This document shows, in pieces, positions 42,341 to 52,660 of a stretch of DNA of 56,538 bases (position 1 is the stretch's first letter; each line of letters opens with the position of its first letter). Under the pieces are notes generated by a model. It worked only from the letters and a program-made list of their open reading frames with translations. It ran no database searches and had not been told where the DNA came from. A program made the position numbers and the translations under genes. Location: positions 1-56,538 of the forward strand of contig NZ_AGFR01000005.1 of NCBI RefSeq assembly GCF_000231445.1, written 5' to 3'. The stretch is from Commensalibacter intestini A911. Its GTDB lineage: Bacteria > Pseudomonadota > Alphaproteobacteria > Acetobacterales > Acetobacteraceae.

Positions 42341-44023
42341 TTATTTTTCAGAAATCAAGCAACTGTTAGATAAACGCCATACTTTATCGAGTTTTTCAGC
42401 GCCAGTTAAACGATGCGCAATTAAAATAATGGTTCGATCAGAGGATATTTGATTTAAAATCTTGAAGAATTCCATTTCAGTATCTGCGTCTAATCCTGTC
42501 GTTGGTTCATCCAAAAGCAGAATCGGTGCTTTAGACAACAACGTTCTGGCCAAAGCAATACGACGTCCTTGCCCACCAGAGACTTTTATTCCGCCCTCAC
42601 CCAACCAAGTATCTAATCCATCTGGCATTGCCTTCACAACATCAGCAACAGCAGCCTCGGATAAGGCTTGCCATAATTCTTCTTCGGTTGCTTGAGGATA
42701 ACTTAACAAGAGGTTCTGTCGAATCGTGTCATCAAATAAATGAGTATTTTGTGATAACCAGGCAATTTTTTTACGGACAGATTCTTCGGTTAACACCGCT
42801 AAGTCTTTACCACCTAACGTAATACTTCCTTCTTTCGGAGTAATCACTTTAAGTAACAATGCTGCTAATGTGGATTTACCAACACCTGATGGGCCAATAA
42901 TGGCAACTCTTTCGCCTTGAGCAATATTTAGATTTAAATTGCGATATACCCAAGGTCGATCTTTATTCCATTGAAAACCCAAACTGTTTAACTGAATATC
43001 AGTTTGTTCTGAGGCTTCCTCGCTTCCTTTGGGAACATCATATCCATGCCCTTTATTCACACCAACAACACGAGTGGCGGCATTAATAATCTGCCCAGCC
43101 AAACCACCTGCTCTGGTTAACGGGATGACCACTTCAAAAGCGGTAATCGTTAAAAATAAACAAACAACAATATGTGCGGCACCAATGCCATGAAACCCTA
43201 TATTTAAAGCTGCTGCTAAAATTAATAGAACGGCAATTTGACTAAATACAAAAGACAAGAAACTCATCAAAGCAATTTTCTTCGCTTGTTGATATTGCTT
43301 TTGAAAAAGGTTTTTTTCTCTATCGTTTAATAATTTCTCTACTCGAATTTCTGCACCAAAAGCACGAATTTCTCTTAAACCATGGATGAAATCGAGAACT
43401 GTAATTCGTAATTGTGCAACTGAGTTTAATAAAGTTTGTCCATGTCTTTTTGTAATAAACGCAGAAATAAGCGGACAAATAAACCCTGCAATTATATAGA
43501 GAACCGCTATGCAGATGGCTAAAGGCAAATGAATAGAGCCAATCACACAAATAAGCACAAAGAAAGTTAATATAGACCCAGCAAAAGGCAATAGCAACCG
43601 TAGGTATAATCCATCTAACGTTTCAATATCTGAGACTAAACGAGATAAAACATCTCCACTATGACGGAACCCTAAGCCAGCAGCAGCACCTTTAGATAAA
43701 CGTGCAAAAAACCATACTCTAAGATCCGCAATCGCCTTAAACATCACGTTATGCGTATATAAACGTTCTACATACCGCATTAAAAGACGCCCAGCCCCCA
43801 GTATTTTTAGAAATACAGAGCTGATAACCATCATTCCCATTGCAGCAAAAGCAATTTTACCACCAGCAGAGCTCATCAATGTTAACCCAAAAGCCAACGC
43901 AATGAGTGAGAAAAGAACACCTATAATTAAAGACGCAACATGAGGTTTCCAAATCTTAAAGATTTGTTGGAATGCAGCTTTTGGTGTTTCTTGTTGTAAC
44001 AAAGGATCTTTATAATCTGACAT
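42341..44023 (-). CDS. cydC: cysteine/glutathione ABC exporter subunit CydC
   Basis: The 560-residue protein has a six-helix membrane domain (about 25-320) and a C-terminal ABC ATPase: Walker A GPSGVGKST, signature VSGGQGRRIALAR, Walker B ILLLDEPTTGLD. With CydD, whose gene ends one base before, it exports cysteine and glutathione to the periplasm for assembly of cytochrome bd. Order cydD-cydC is the usual one. Confidence 0.92.
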   Translation of the reverse strand: MSDYKDPLLQQETPKAAFQQIFKIWKPHVASLIIGVLFSLIALAFGLTLMSSAGGKIAFAAMGMMVISSVFLKILGAGRLLMRYVERLYTHNVMFKAIADLRVWFFARLSKGAAAGLGFRHSGDVLSRLVSDIETLDGLYLRLLLPFAGSILTFFVLICVIGSIHLPLAICIAVLYIIAGFICPLISAFITKRHGQTLLNSVAQLRITVLDFIHGLREIRAFGAEIRVEKLLNDREKNLFQKQYQQAKKIALMSFLSFVFSQIAVLLILAAALNIGFHGIGAAHIVVCLFLTITAFEVVIPLTRAGGLAGQIINAATRVVGVNKGHGYDVPKGSEEASEQTDIQLNSLGFQWNKDRPWVYRNLNLNIAQGERVAIIGPSGVGKSTLAALLLKVITPKEGSITLGGKDLAVLTEESVRKKIAWLSQNTHLFDDTIRQNLLLSYPQATEEELWQALSEAAVADVVKAMPDGLDTWLGEGGIKVSGGQGRRIALARTLLSKAPILLLDEPTTGLDADTEMEFFKILNQISSDRTIILIAHRLTGAEKLDKVWRLSNSCLISEK

Positions 44024-44024
44024 C

Positions 44025-45728
44025 TTATTTCACCTCTGTTTGAGCAATAATACGACCATGATCCAGCTGAATATGATTGCCTTTTAATTGTTGTCCCAAA
44101 GCAGAATGAGTTGCCAGGATCACCGTTCTATTTTTTGATAATTCAATCAAGCTGGTAAAAATATCTTGTTCAGTTGCAGGATCTAAATGTGCTGTAGGTT
44201 CATCAAGAAATAACAACGGTGCATTTTTAAGGTAAGCTCTAGCAATTGCTACTCTTTGTGCTTGTCCGCCTGAAAGACCGTATCCTCCTTCTCCAATCAG
44301 AGTATCCAACCCGTTTGGTAAAGCAGAAATATATTGATCAATTGCGGCTGCTTGAACAGCTTGTTGTAACTCTGCTTCGGTTGCATCAGGCTTCGCAAAT
44401 AAAATATTTTCTTTAATTGTGCCTGAAAAAATTACTGGTTTTTGCCCAATCCATGCCGTCAAGGCAGATAAAGAATGATGTTTAATGGTTGAAATATCGA
44501 TACCATTAAATAAAATCTTGCCTGAGGTTGGTTTAATAAATCCAAGTAATAGACTAATAATCGTTGACTTTCCAGCGCCAGACGCACCAATTAATAAAGT
44601 AGTGCTATTAGGCTGTACCTCAAAACTAATCTGATCAACAGCATTCCCTCTTTGTTCATCCCAAACGTAAGAAACTTCATCAAAAGCAATATGCACAGGA
44701 TCACTACTAGTTAATAGAACCTCATTTTCTAGTAATTGAGGAGCTTCTGGCAACTCAACGACTGAAGCTGCTGCACCTGTTAACTTTGCTTTATCTTGAT
44801 AGGCCAAAGCAAGACTACGTAACGGCGCAAAAAAATCTGGAATAATTAACAAAGCAAACAATGCATGAACCACAGGGATCGTTACTCCATGCTCGCCCGC
44901 AGATGTAAAATGTTGCACATCCATTAATGCTACCAATAGAATAGAAATAATCATTGCGCAATCAATTGAGGCTGAAGATAAAAAAGCTACTCGTAGCACT
45001 TTCATTGTTCTCAGTCTCAACTCATTTGCTGACTGAGAAATCTTTTTGGCCTCATCTTCTGCTCTGCCAGCTAAAACAATCGTTGCTATTCCTTGAATGC
45101 GATCCAAAAAACGAGCTTGCAAACGTGTCATAGCCAAGAATTGCTGTCTAGCAGCAACCGCAGCCCCAATCCCGAAAATTGCCTGAGCAATTGGTACCAT
45201 CAATCCACAAACACCAATCACCAAAGCCGCCCAAGGCTGCACGAAAAAAATACAAACCAAAATAATACAGGGTGCTAGAAACCATAAAACAGAAGCCGGT
45301 AACCATCGAGAGAAATAACCATCTAAAGATTCAACCTGATCTACAATTAAGCTTGCTAATCCTCCCCCAGATTGGCGATATAAAATCGAAGGCCCAATCT
45401 GCATAATATGTCCTACAAGTTCTTTACGCAGACGATGACGTGCTTGAAGACCTACTTTTGCAGCAATCAAATCTTCACTATAGATAATCAGCCCTTTTAA
45501 AAGAAATAGAATAACAAAACTTACCAATAGCATTAATGGACTAAAACTAATCGACGCAGATAAAGAAGGAACCAATAGCATCCCAAGAATTTGCGCCATA
45601 CAACACGCCAATCCCACCGCAACGAAACTTGATAAAATCCCTAAGGTAATCAAAGGAAAAACTGCTCTTTTCCCAATTTTTGTTTGTTGTTTTGTCCAAA
45701 GTTTAATCTGTGCTTTGTTATTCTGCAT
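44025..45728 (-). CDS. cydD: cysteine/glutathione ABC exporter subunit CydD
   Basis: The 567-residue protein has the same ABC exporter layout: six membrane helices (about 20-330) and an ATPase with GASGAGKST, LSGGQAQRVAIARAYL and PLLFLDEPTAHLD. Family hallmarks for CydD are its length and pairing with cydC. No cydAB genes are in the window. Loss gives respiratory defects in other bacteria. Confidence 0.92.
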   Translation of the reverse strand: MQNNKAQIKLWTKQQTKIGKRAVFPLITLGILSSFVAVGLACCMAQILGMLLVPSLSASISFSPLMLLVSFVILFLLKGLIIYSEDLIAAKVGLQARHRLRKELVGHIMQIGPSILYRQSGGGLASLIVDQVESLDGYFSRWLPASVLWFLAPCIILVCIFFVQPWAALVIGVCGLMVPIAQAIFGIGAAVAARQQFLAMTRLQARFLDRIQGIATIVLAGRAEDEAKKISQSANELRLRTMKVLRVAFLSSASIDCAMIISILLVALMDVQHFTSAGEHGVTIPVVHALFALLIIPDFFAPLRSLALAYQDKAKLTGAAASVVELPEAPQLLENEVLLTSSDPVHIAFDEVSYVWDEQRGNAVDQISFEVQPNSTTLLIGASGAGKSTIISLLLGFIKPTSGKILFNGIDISTIKHHSLSALTAWIGQKPVIFSGTIKENILFAKPDATEAELQQAVQAAAIDQYISALPNGLDTLIGEGGYGLSGGQAQRVAIARAYLKNAPLLFLDEPTAHLDPATEQDIFTSLIELSKNRTVILATHSALGQQLKGNHIQLDHGRIIAQTEVK

Positions 45729-45866
45729 TTAAATCCGCTTTGTCTAATAAAAAGACCAAGTCCTTGTTATTCAAAATATTTATCTATCTATAATCGAATA
45801 CGATCATATGTAAAATTTATTTTTTACCTGTTACTCAAATAAAACAGATTTATTTATTCTTACACT

Positions 45867-45895
45867 TTGACCCTTTTAAAGAGTAAGGCTCTTAT
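45867..45895 (+). promoter_or_regulatory. promoter of the glycosylation gene run
   Basis: TTGACC (45867-45872), 17 bases, TCTTAT (45890-45895), about 40 bases before the glycosyltransferase start. Confidence 0.45.
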
Positions 45896-45938
45896 GGTAA
45901 AGGATGACTAATAATAACCTATAAGAAATCAAATCATC

Positions 45939-46679
45939 ATGATGAACGACAAAAAAATCACTGTTGTGTTACCTGCATATAATGCTGCTCTCACATTACA
46001 ACAAACTTTTAACGAAATTCCTCATGATATCGTCGATGACATTATTTTAACGGATGATGCCAGTAAAGATGAAACCGTCCAAATTGCTAAAAAATTAAAT
46101 ATTCACACTATTATTCATACTAACAATAAAGGTTACGGTGCCAATCAAAAAACATGTTACAAAGCTGCCCTAGATAGAGGTGCTGATATTGTGATTATGT
46201 TACATCCAGACTATCAATATAGCCCTAAATTATTACGTGCGATGGTCAGTATGCTAACCTCTGGTCATTATGATGGCGTTATTGCCTCTCGTATTCTAGG
46301 AAAAGGCGCTTTGGCTGGAGGGATGCCTCTTTATAAATATATTGCGAATAGAGGGTTAACTTTTATTCAAAATATTCTACTGAACTGTAAGTTATCAGAA
46401 TATCATACAGGGTATAGAGGATGGACAAAAGAAGTTCTAGAGGCTTTACCTCTTGAAACTTGTTCTGATGATTTTATCTTTGATAACCAAATGATGGCAC
46501 AAGCCATTTATCAAAACTTCCGTATTGGTGAGATTTCTTGCCCGACAAAATACTTCGAAGAAGCCTCCTCTATTAACTTGAGACGTAGTACTATTTACGG
46601 TTTGGGGGTTTTAAAAACTTCTGTCGAATATCGTTTGGATAAACTAGGGTTAATTTCAAATAAGCTATTTAAAAAATAA
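45939..46679 (+). CDS. family 2 glycosyltransferase (polyprenyl-phosphate sugar synthase type)
   Basis: The 246-residue protein is a GT-A fold family 2 enzyme: KITVVLPAYNAALTLQQTF, ILTDDASKDETVQIA (the metal-linked Asp region), HTNNKGYGANQKTC, MLHPDYQYSP and a GYRGWTKEVLEALPL part. This is the DPM1/GtrB-like group making polyprenyl-phosphate-linked sugars on the cytosolic face. It has no membrane tail. It starts a tight run with a VTT membrane protein and four GT-C-like proteins, so it may supply their sugar donor. Confidence 0.85.
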   Translation: MMNDKKITVVLPAYNAALTLQQTFNEIPHDIVDDIILTDDASKDETVQIAKKLNIHTIIHTNNKGYGANQKTCYKAALDRGADIVIMLHPDYQYSPKLLRAMVSMLTSGHYDGVIASRILGKGALAGGMPLYKYIANRGLTFIQNILLNCKLSEYHTGYRGWTKEVLEALPLETCSDDFIFDNQMMAQAIYQNFRIGEISCPTKYFEEASSINLRRSTIYGLGVLKTSVEYRLDKLGLISNKLFKK

Positions 46680-46685
46680 ATACGA

Positions 46686-47417
46686 ATGTCCCAGAGAAGT
46701 TCAAAAAAAACGGTTGGCTTACTCATTTTCTTTTTAATCATTATCACAATGATTGGAGGGGGCGTATTACTTAGTCATCATACAGATACACTCAATCGTT
46801 TATTTGAATTTTATCAACAAACAAAACAAACCTCTTCTCTAAAGGGACTGATTATTAGTGAGATTATACAAGTAATTATCGCACTCTGCGGTGTATTACC
46901 CGCCTCTAGTGCTGCATTTGGTTCGGGAATGCTTTATGGGGTTTGGAAAGGATTTTTCCTATCCGCTATTGCAACATTAATTGGCGCTTTTATCTCTTTT
47001 TATCTCAGCCGCTCCATCTTTAGATCTCATATTGAGAAAATTTTAAAACGTTCTGCAAGAATGCAAAAATTAGATCATTTACTGCATCTAGATGGATGGA
47101 AACTAGTCTGTTTATTGCGTATTTCACCGATTATGCCTTTTGCTTTAACAAGCTATGCATTAGGACTGACATCAATTTCAGTCCGCTCCTATTTGCTTGG
47201 CACTCTTGCTTCTTTACCTGCTTTATTAGGATATGTTGTGATGGGACATATCGCCAGCACAGAGGTTAGCTCTTTACAAACACAACATATTGCCTCTATT
47301 AAACATCTTTTATTAGCTGTTGCTTTTGTTGGTACAGGAATCTTGGTTTGGCATTTAGGGAAAATTGTCAATAAAATCATAAAACTTCCTGATTCACCTA
47401 AACAAAACCAAAACTAA
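46686..47417 (+). CDS. TVP38/TMEM64 (VTT-domain) membrane protein
   Basis: The 243-residue protein has five or six membrane helices and the VTT core: GVLPASSAAFGSGMLYGVWKGFFL, ISFYLSRSIFR, and LLRISPIMPFALTSYALGLTSIS. VTT/DedA-type proteins are implicated in lipid scrambling and in recycling undecaprenyl phosphate. Six bases separate it from the glycosyltransferase gene. A role in moving the lipid carrier for the following GT-C-like proteins is inferred. Confidence 0.85.
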   Translation: MSQRSSKKTVGLLIFFLIIITMIGGGVLLSHHTDTLNRLFEFYQQTKQTSSLKGLIISEIIQVIIALCGVLPASSAAFGSGMLYGVWKGFFLSAIATLIGAFISFYLSRSIFRSHIEKILKRSARMQKLDHLLHLDGWKLVCLLRISPIMPFALTSYALGLTSISVRSYLLGTLASLPALLGYVVMGHIASTEVSSLQTQHIASIKHLLLAVAFVGTGILVWHLGKIVNKIIKLPDSPKQNQN

Positions 47418-47454
47418 ATTCTTTCTCTTTTATACATAGTGAAAGTTACTTCCT

Positions 47455-48774
47455 ATGATATCTGGTAATATATTGGAAAAACGCAGTTATCAAACAGGTA
47501 TTTTGCTGTTTTTATATATTCTTTTTTTATTCCTACGCGCACCTGATATCTTAATACAAGGTCGTTTTTGGGCTGAAGAAGGGCATATATTCTATGCCAA
47601 GGCATATAATTTATCTTTTTTACATGCTTTATTTGTTGTTTATGGCGGATATATTAATTTAGGTGCTAGTGGCGCCACCCTTATTGCACGATACTTACAT
47701 GTTCCTCTGGAATATGCGCCCTATGTTACAACATTTATTGGCTTATTTTTTCAACTTCTACCCATTTATTTACTACTTACCGCCAAAGATCAATGGTTAG
47801 CCCCTTTTCGTGTTCGATTACTTGCAACGCTTTTACTATTATTTATCCCTGAATCTTCTGAAATTTCATTGCAAAGCTTACATATTCAATTCCATTTGAC
47901 CTTAGCCTGCGCTTTCATCGCTTTTTTAAAAACAGATATTCATCATCAAAAAAAACTGAAATTAGCATTACTCATTTTTGCTCCTTTATGTGGATTATTA
48001 CCTATTGTTTTACTCCCTATTTTCTTTATTCGATTAACACAAGATAAAAACAAATCTAGATTAGAACAGTTTCTTTGTCTTTTACTGGGAAGTTTTGTAC
48101 AAATTTCTTTTTATTTGTATAATATTAAATACAATATTGATGTAAATAGTATCCCTCGCCAAGGTCATTTTTCATTTACAGACCTTTGTAGTGTCATTTT
48201 TATCAGAGATTTAACTTTTCCTTTTTTAGGACATCACAGCTTTCAATCCACCTTAATTATGAGCAATGTATTTCATAAATTAGAAGCTCATCAGGTCTCT
48301 ATCACAGCCAGCACTATTTCCACTTTATTCTTATTCTTTATTAGCAGCCTTTTTGTTATATACCCTAAAACTCGTAAAGCTTTTCTTTTATTCCTCTCTG
48401 CTTTACTGACATTATGCATTGCGATTTATGGCGTTATTGGAGGAACAATTCAACTGATTGCGCCTGATTTTACAGAAAGATATACTTTTTTAAGCCAGGC
48501 ACTATTAGCTATAATGCTACTATATTTTTCTGTAACCTTACCAAAAGCAGGAAAAATAATCAGTAATATTATTATCTTATGGTTACTTTTTATCGGATCA
48601 TATAATTTTTTCCACTTATTTCCAGAAGCAAAAGATGGCGGCGGACATGTATGGAGACAAGAGGTGCAAAAATGGCGAGAAAATCACTCATATCATCCAA
48701 AAATATGGTGCAATAATTGGTACATTATTATTCCCAAAAAACTTTATGACTCAACGCATACCTCAGAAAAATAA
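47455..48774 (+). CDS. polytopic membrane protein, GT-C-like, paralogue 1
   Basis: The 439-residue protein has about ten membrane helices. A conserved motif FWAEEG (about residues 38-43) follows the first helix and would face the periplasm, where GT-C enzymes carry their catalytic acids. Other blocks shared with the next three genes are GGYINL, PYVTTFIGLFFQLLP, LTAKDQWL, and SLQSLHIQF. No known family was named with certainty; a lipid-linked sugar transferase is proposed from the fold and neighbours. Confidence 0.65.
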   Translation: MISGNILEKRSYQTGILLFLYILFLFLRAPDILIQGRFWAEEGHIFYAKAYNLSFLHALFVVYGGYINLGASGATLIARYLHVPLEYAPYVTTFIGLFFQLLPIYLLLTAKDQWLAPFRVRLLATLLLLFIPESSEISLQSLHIQFHLTLACAFIAFLKTDIHHQKKLKLALLIFAPLCGLLPIVLLPIFFIRLTQDKNKSRLEQFLCLLLGSFVQISFYLYNIKYNIDVNSIPRQGHFSFTDLCSVIFIRDLTFPFLGHHSFQSTLIMSNVFHKLEAHQVSITASTISTLFLFFISSLFVIYPKTRKAFLLFLSALLTLCIAIYGVIGGTIQLIAPDFTERYTFLSQALLAIMLLYFSVTLPKAGKIISNIIILWLLFIGSYNFFHLFPEAKDGGGHVWRQEVQKWRENHSYHPKIWCNNWYIIIPKKLYDSTHTSEK

Positions 48775-48780
48775 TAAATC

Positions 48781-50058
48781 GTGTCAATAATCGCATTAAT
48801 CAAACAACATTTACATAGCCGGCGCTATCAAACAATTGCTCTCCTTTTACTCGTGGCAATTATCCATTTAACACGCTCTCCTGAAGTCATAATAGATAGT
48901 CGTTTTTGGGCTGAAGAAGGTGGTTTCTTTTATCATGCTTGGGTTATGCCACCTTTACAAGCATTATTTTACTCTTATGGAGGTTACTTAAACTTACCAG
49001 TTAATGCAGCAACCTTAATCGCAAAATGGTGTGCCCCCTTAAAATATGCCCCATATGTTACCATCATAATAGGTGTATTATTTCAACTATTACCAACGTT
49101 TTTAATACTAACAGCAAAAGATAAATGGCTTGTTTCTTTTTATAATCGCGCACTCATCACATTACTATTACTTTTTGTACCTGAATCATTAGAAATCGCT
49201 TTACAAAGCTTACACATTCAATTTCAACTTACCCTCGCAGCTGCCATTATTTTAATATTGGACAATACCTCCACTCATCAAAGATGGTTTAAATTAATTA
49301 TTTTACTACTTACCCCTTTATCTGGTGTGATGAGTATTCTTTTACTTCCTTTATACGCACTGCGCTGCTATATCGATAAAGATCGCCTTAGAATAGAACA
49401 GTTTTTTACTTTGTTTATTGGCAATATCATCCAATTTGCTTTTTTTTATCAATCATTTAATTTACGCCAATACCATACTTCTCTTACAGATTTCTTAAGT
49501 ATATTTTTTGCAAAAGAATTATACATTCCATTTTTCGGTAACAACTCTTTATCCAATCCATATTTATTCTATTTACAATCATTAGTTAAAAACCAACAAA
49601 TTCCAATTTTAGCATGCTGTATTAGTATTTTTTTCTTATTTATTATTATATTTTGTTTCTATAAATATCCTAAGACAAGACTAGCTAGCTATCTTTTAGC
49701 ATATGCTTTGTTAAATTTAGCGCTTTCCACTTTTGGAATTATTGGACCGACTTATTGGTTTTTTGAACCTTATTTTTGTCAACGCTATGCCTTTATCAGC
49801 CAATCATTACTATGCATATTATTAGTATATTTTATTTATAACCTACCTAAAACAGGCCAATATATATGTATATTTTTAAGTATTTGGCTATTAATTGCTA
49901 GCACGTATAATTACTACCATTTTACATCTATTTCTTATGGTGTTCCCCCTTGGAGGCAACAAATTAAATTATGGAAACATCATCCTGATATAATCATCAA
50001 AACTTGGCCATATGGATGGTCAATTCAATTACCTTATAATCATCAACACATTCAATAA
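48781..50058 (+). CDS. polytopic membrane protein, GT-C-like, paralogue 2
   Basis: The 425-residue paralogue starts with GTG at 48781 (GTG TCA ATA) six bases after the previous stop. It keeps FWAEEG, YGGYLNLPVNAATLIA, LQSLHIQFQLTL and PKTR near 300. The C-terminal end has WRQQIKLWKHHPD and TWPYGWSIQLP. The shared C-terminal Trp/Gly motif suggests a common substrate-binding end. Confidence 0.65.
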   Translation: MSIIALIKQHLHSRRYQTIALLLLVAIIHLTRSPEVIIDSRFWAEEGGFFYHAWVMPPLQALFYSYGGYLNLPVNAATLIAKWCAPLKYAPYVTIIIGVLFQLLPTFLILTAKDKWLVSFYNRALITLLLLFVPESLEIALQSLHIQFQLTLAAAIILILDNTSTHQRWFKLIILLLTPLSGVMSILLLPLYALRCYIDKDRLRIEQFFTLFIGNIIQFAFFYQSFNLRQYHTSLTDFLSIFFAKELYIPFFGNNSLSNPYLFYLQSLVKNQQIPILACCISIFFLFIIIFCFYKYPKTRLASYLLAYALLNLALSTFGIIGPTYWFFEPYFCQRYAFISQSLLCILLVYFIYNLPKTGQYICIFLSIWLLIASTYNYYHFTSISYGVPPWRQQIKLWKHHPDIIIKTWPYGWSIQLPYNHQHIQ

Positions 50059-51361
50059 ATGCATTCGAAAGTATTAAAAATGAGCTTTGTTTTACAAAGA
50101 CGCTCTGTTCAAATCTGTTGCTTACTTGTTTTTTTTGCATGCATCATTTGTTGGCGTTCATCTGATGTTATTTTATATGGACGCTTTTGGGCTGAAGAAG
50201 GTGATAATTTCTTTTATCATGCTTGGATAACACCTCAATTACAAATGCTTTTGTATTCCTTTGGGGGATATTTAAATCTAGCAACAAATGCAACAACACT
50301 TATTGCTGCACGTTATATTCCTTTACAATATTCACCTTACTTTACATCTATAACGGGATTACTTTTCCAATTACTGCCATTATTTTTGCTATTAACCGCA
50401 AAAGATGAATGGTTAAATTCAACAAAAGCACGCATTCTTACAACAGTATTATTACTTTTAGTTCCAGAATCTATCGAAACATCTTTACAAAGCTTACACA
50501 TACAATTTCAATTAACATTAGCAAGCGTTATTCTTCTTGTCTTACAACCTGTATCTTCTTATCAACGCTATTTTAGATTATTTATCTTAGCTTTGGCTGG
50601 CCTATCAGGGGTAATGAATATCTGCTTAATTCCTTTATTTTTTATTCAGTATTTTTTAGAAAAAAAACAATATAGACTAGCACAACTATGTATTGTTTTA
50701 ATCAGTTGTTCCATTCAATATTTTATTTTTTATGAAACTGTTTCCAATCGTTTTCATAATTTTTTTATTTCTGATTTTTTTGAAATATTTTTTGTTAGAA
50801 ATCTACTGTTTCCATTTTTAGGAACCAATACTGAGACAATAAAATATGCAAATTTTTTACATGATCATATCCATCAAATCTCAGCAGCCTATATCCCATC
50901 TCTGTTTGTTATAATTTTTCTTTTGACAATAATAATTATTTTTTTATCGTCAACCAAAAACAAAAAAAGCTGCTTTTTTCTTTATCTGTTCTTTAGGTCT
51001 GTTTTTTCTTTCAATCATAGGTTCTATTGGACCAAGGGAGGAATTCTTAATTCCTTTTAATAACCAACGCTACTTATTTATTGAACAAGCATTGCTTTGT
51101 CTAACCTTACTCTATATTCATTTTAAGAGTATAAACACAATTAGAAGAATCAGCGCTATTTTCATATATTGGTTAATCTTTGTTGGTTCTTTTAATTTTG
51201 CACATACAACATTTATGAATATAGCCCCCATAAATTATATGTCATGGAACAACCAAGTTTATTTGTGGAAACAAAATCCTAATTATATTTTCCAAATATG
51301 GCCTAATGGTTGGAAAGTAACCCTTCCTGTTAATCATACACCTTCTATGGAAAAGAAATGA
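50059..51361 (+). pseudogene. polytopic membrane protein, GT-C-like, paralogue 3, frameshifted
   Basis: The gene starts immediately after paralogue 2. The first frame gives FWAEEG, FGGYLNLATNATTLIA and LQSLHIQFQLTL and shifts in a run of seven T at 50939-50945. Removing one T continues as FYRQPKTKKA, then GSIGP and NNQRYLFIEQALLCLTLLY, and the ending PNGWKVTLP, exactly the paralogue pattern, about 433 residues in total. As read, the product is truncated at 51060. The second part alone is 89 residues. Phase variation, decay or a read error are all possible. Confidence 0.7.
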
Positions 51362-52623
51362 TATCCAAATTATCAAACATAATTAAAAATCATAATTATC
51401 AAACATTATTTCTTCTGTTTTTTTCTGCTTTTTTTATTTGTATCCGTGAACCTGATGTGTTTATTTATAGCAGATTATGGACAGAAGAAGGTGTGGTTTT
51501 TCTTCATAACGCATGGGTAATGCCACCGTTAAAGGCACTTTTTTATTCATATGCAGGTTATTTGAATTTTGCGACAAATGGCGCTACCTTGGTTGCTCGA
51601 TGGAGTGTTCCTTTACTGTATGTTCCATATGTCACTACAATTATTGGGTTACTATTCCAACTGCTTCCTTTGTTTTTATTACTTACCACTAAAGATGAAT
51701 GGTTAAATTCAACTAGGGCTCGTGTTTTTGCTACATTACTTCTCCTTCTTGTACCAGATTCATTAGAAACATCATTACAAAGCTTACATATCCAATTTTA
51801 TTTATCACTAAGTGTTTGTATCATTATGATATTAAATACGGATAAAACTTATTTACGATGGATAAAGCTGATCATTTTAATCGTTTCTGCTATATCTGGA
51901 TTAATGGCTTTCTTACTCCTTCCACTTTACGGCTTAAAAATGCTTATTGATAGAAAGTGGCTTCGAACAGAACAATTTTTTACTTTATTTATTGGATGTA
52001 TTATTCAATATAGCTTTTTTTATGAAAAAATATCAACTCGTTCTTATCATTTCCATATTCAAGATTTTTTAGGTATCTTGTTTTCTAGAGATATTATAAT
52101 TCCTTTTTTTGGTTATAATCATTTAACTGATCTTTACCTCCACCAGTTACAAAATCAAAATGCTCATCATTTTTTAATGTTATCTTGTATCCTTTGTATA
52201 ATAACTTTGGGATATATTCTGTTTTGTTTTTATAAATATCCTCCAAGCAGATTAAGTATTTTTTTCTTATTATCTGCTTTAATACTATTAGCAACATCTA
52301 TATTTGGCGCACTAGGAGATTTAACATGGTTTTACATCGGCCATGTAAATCAACGTTATATTTTTATTAGTCAGTCTTTACTATGTTTAATGTTACTTTA
52401 TTTTTCTTATACTTTATCCAATAAAGGAAAAGTAGTCTGTAACGTTTTAATCATTTGGTTAATCTTTGTTGGTTTTTTCAACTTTTTTAGCATGACATAC
52501 ACAAACGAACATCTTACACCTTGGAGAACTCAAGTACACTTGTGGCAAGGGAAACCCGATTATGTCTTTCAATTATGGGGGGGAGATGGCTGGAAAATGA
52601 CATTGCCACCTAACAATAATTAA
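51358..52623 (+). CDS. polytopic membrane protein, GT-C-like, paralogue 4
   Basis: The 421-residue paralogue overlaps the previous stop by four bases (ATGA). The loop motif reads LWTEEG, so the two acids and Gly are kept while the two aromatic/small positions vary. It keeps AGYLNFATNGATLVA, TTKDEWLNSTRARVFATLLLLLVPDSLE and SLQSLHIQF, and the ending GGDGWKMTLPP. It is closer to paralogue 3 than to 1 by these blocks. Confidence 0.65.
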   Translation: MISKLSNIIKNHNYQTLFLLFFSAFFICIREPDVFIYSRLWTEEGVVFLHNAWVMPPLKALFYSYAGYLNFATNGATLVARWSVPLLYVPYVTTIIGLLFQLLPLFLLLTTKDEWLNSTRARVFATLLLLLVPDSLETSLQSLHIQFYLSLSVCIIMILNTDKTYLRWIKLIILIVSAISGLMAFLLLPLYGLKMLIDRKWLRTEQFFTLFIGCIIQYSFFYEKISTRSYHFHIQDFLGILFSRDIIIPFFGYNHLTDLYLHQLQNQNAHHFLMLSCILCIITLGYILFCFYKYPPSRLSIFFLLSALILLATSIFGALGDLTWFYIGHVNQRYIFISQSLLCLMLLYFSYTLSNKGKVVCNVLIIWLIFVGFFNFFSMTYTNEHLTPWRTQVHLWQGKPDYVFQLWGGDGWKMTLPPNNN

Positions 52624-52660
52624 CGTAGTATCTACGCTCCTATTATACTGAGGTTCCTTT

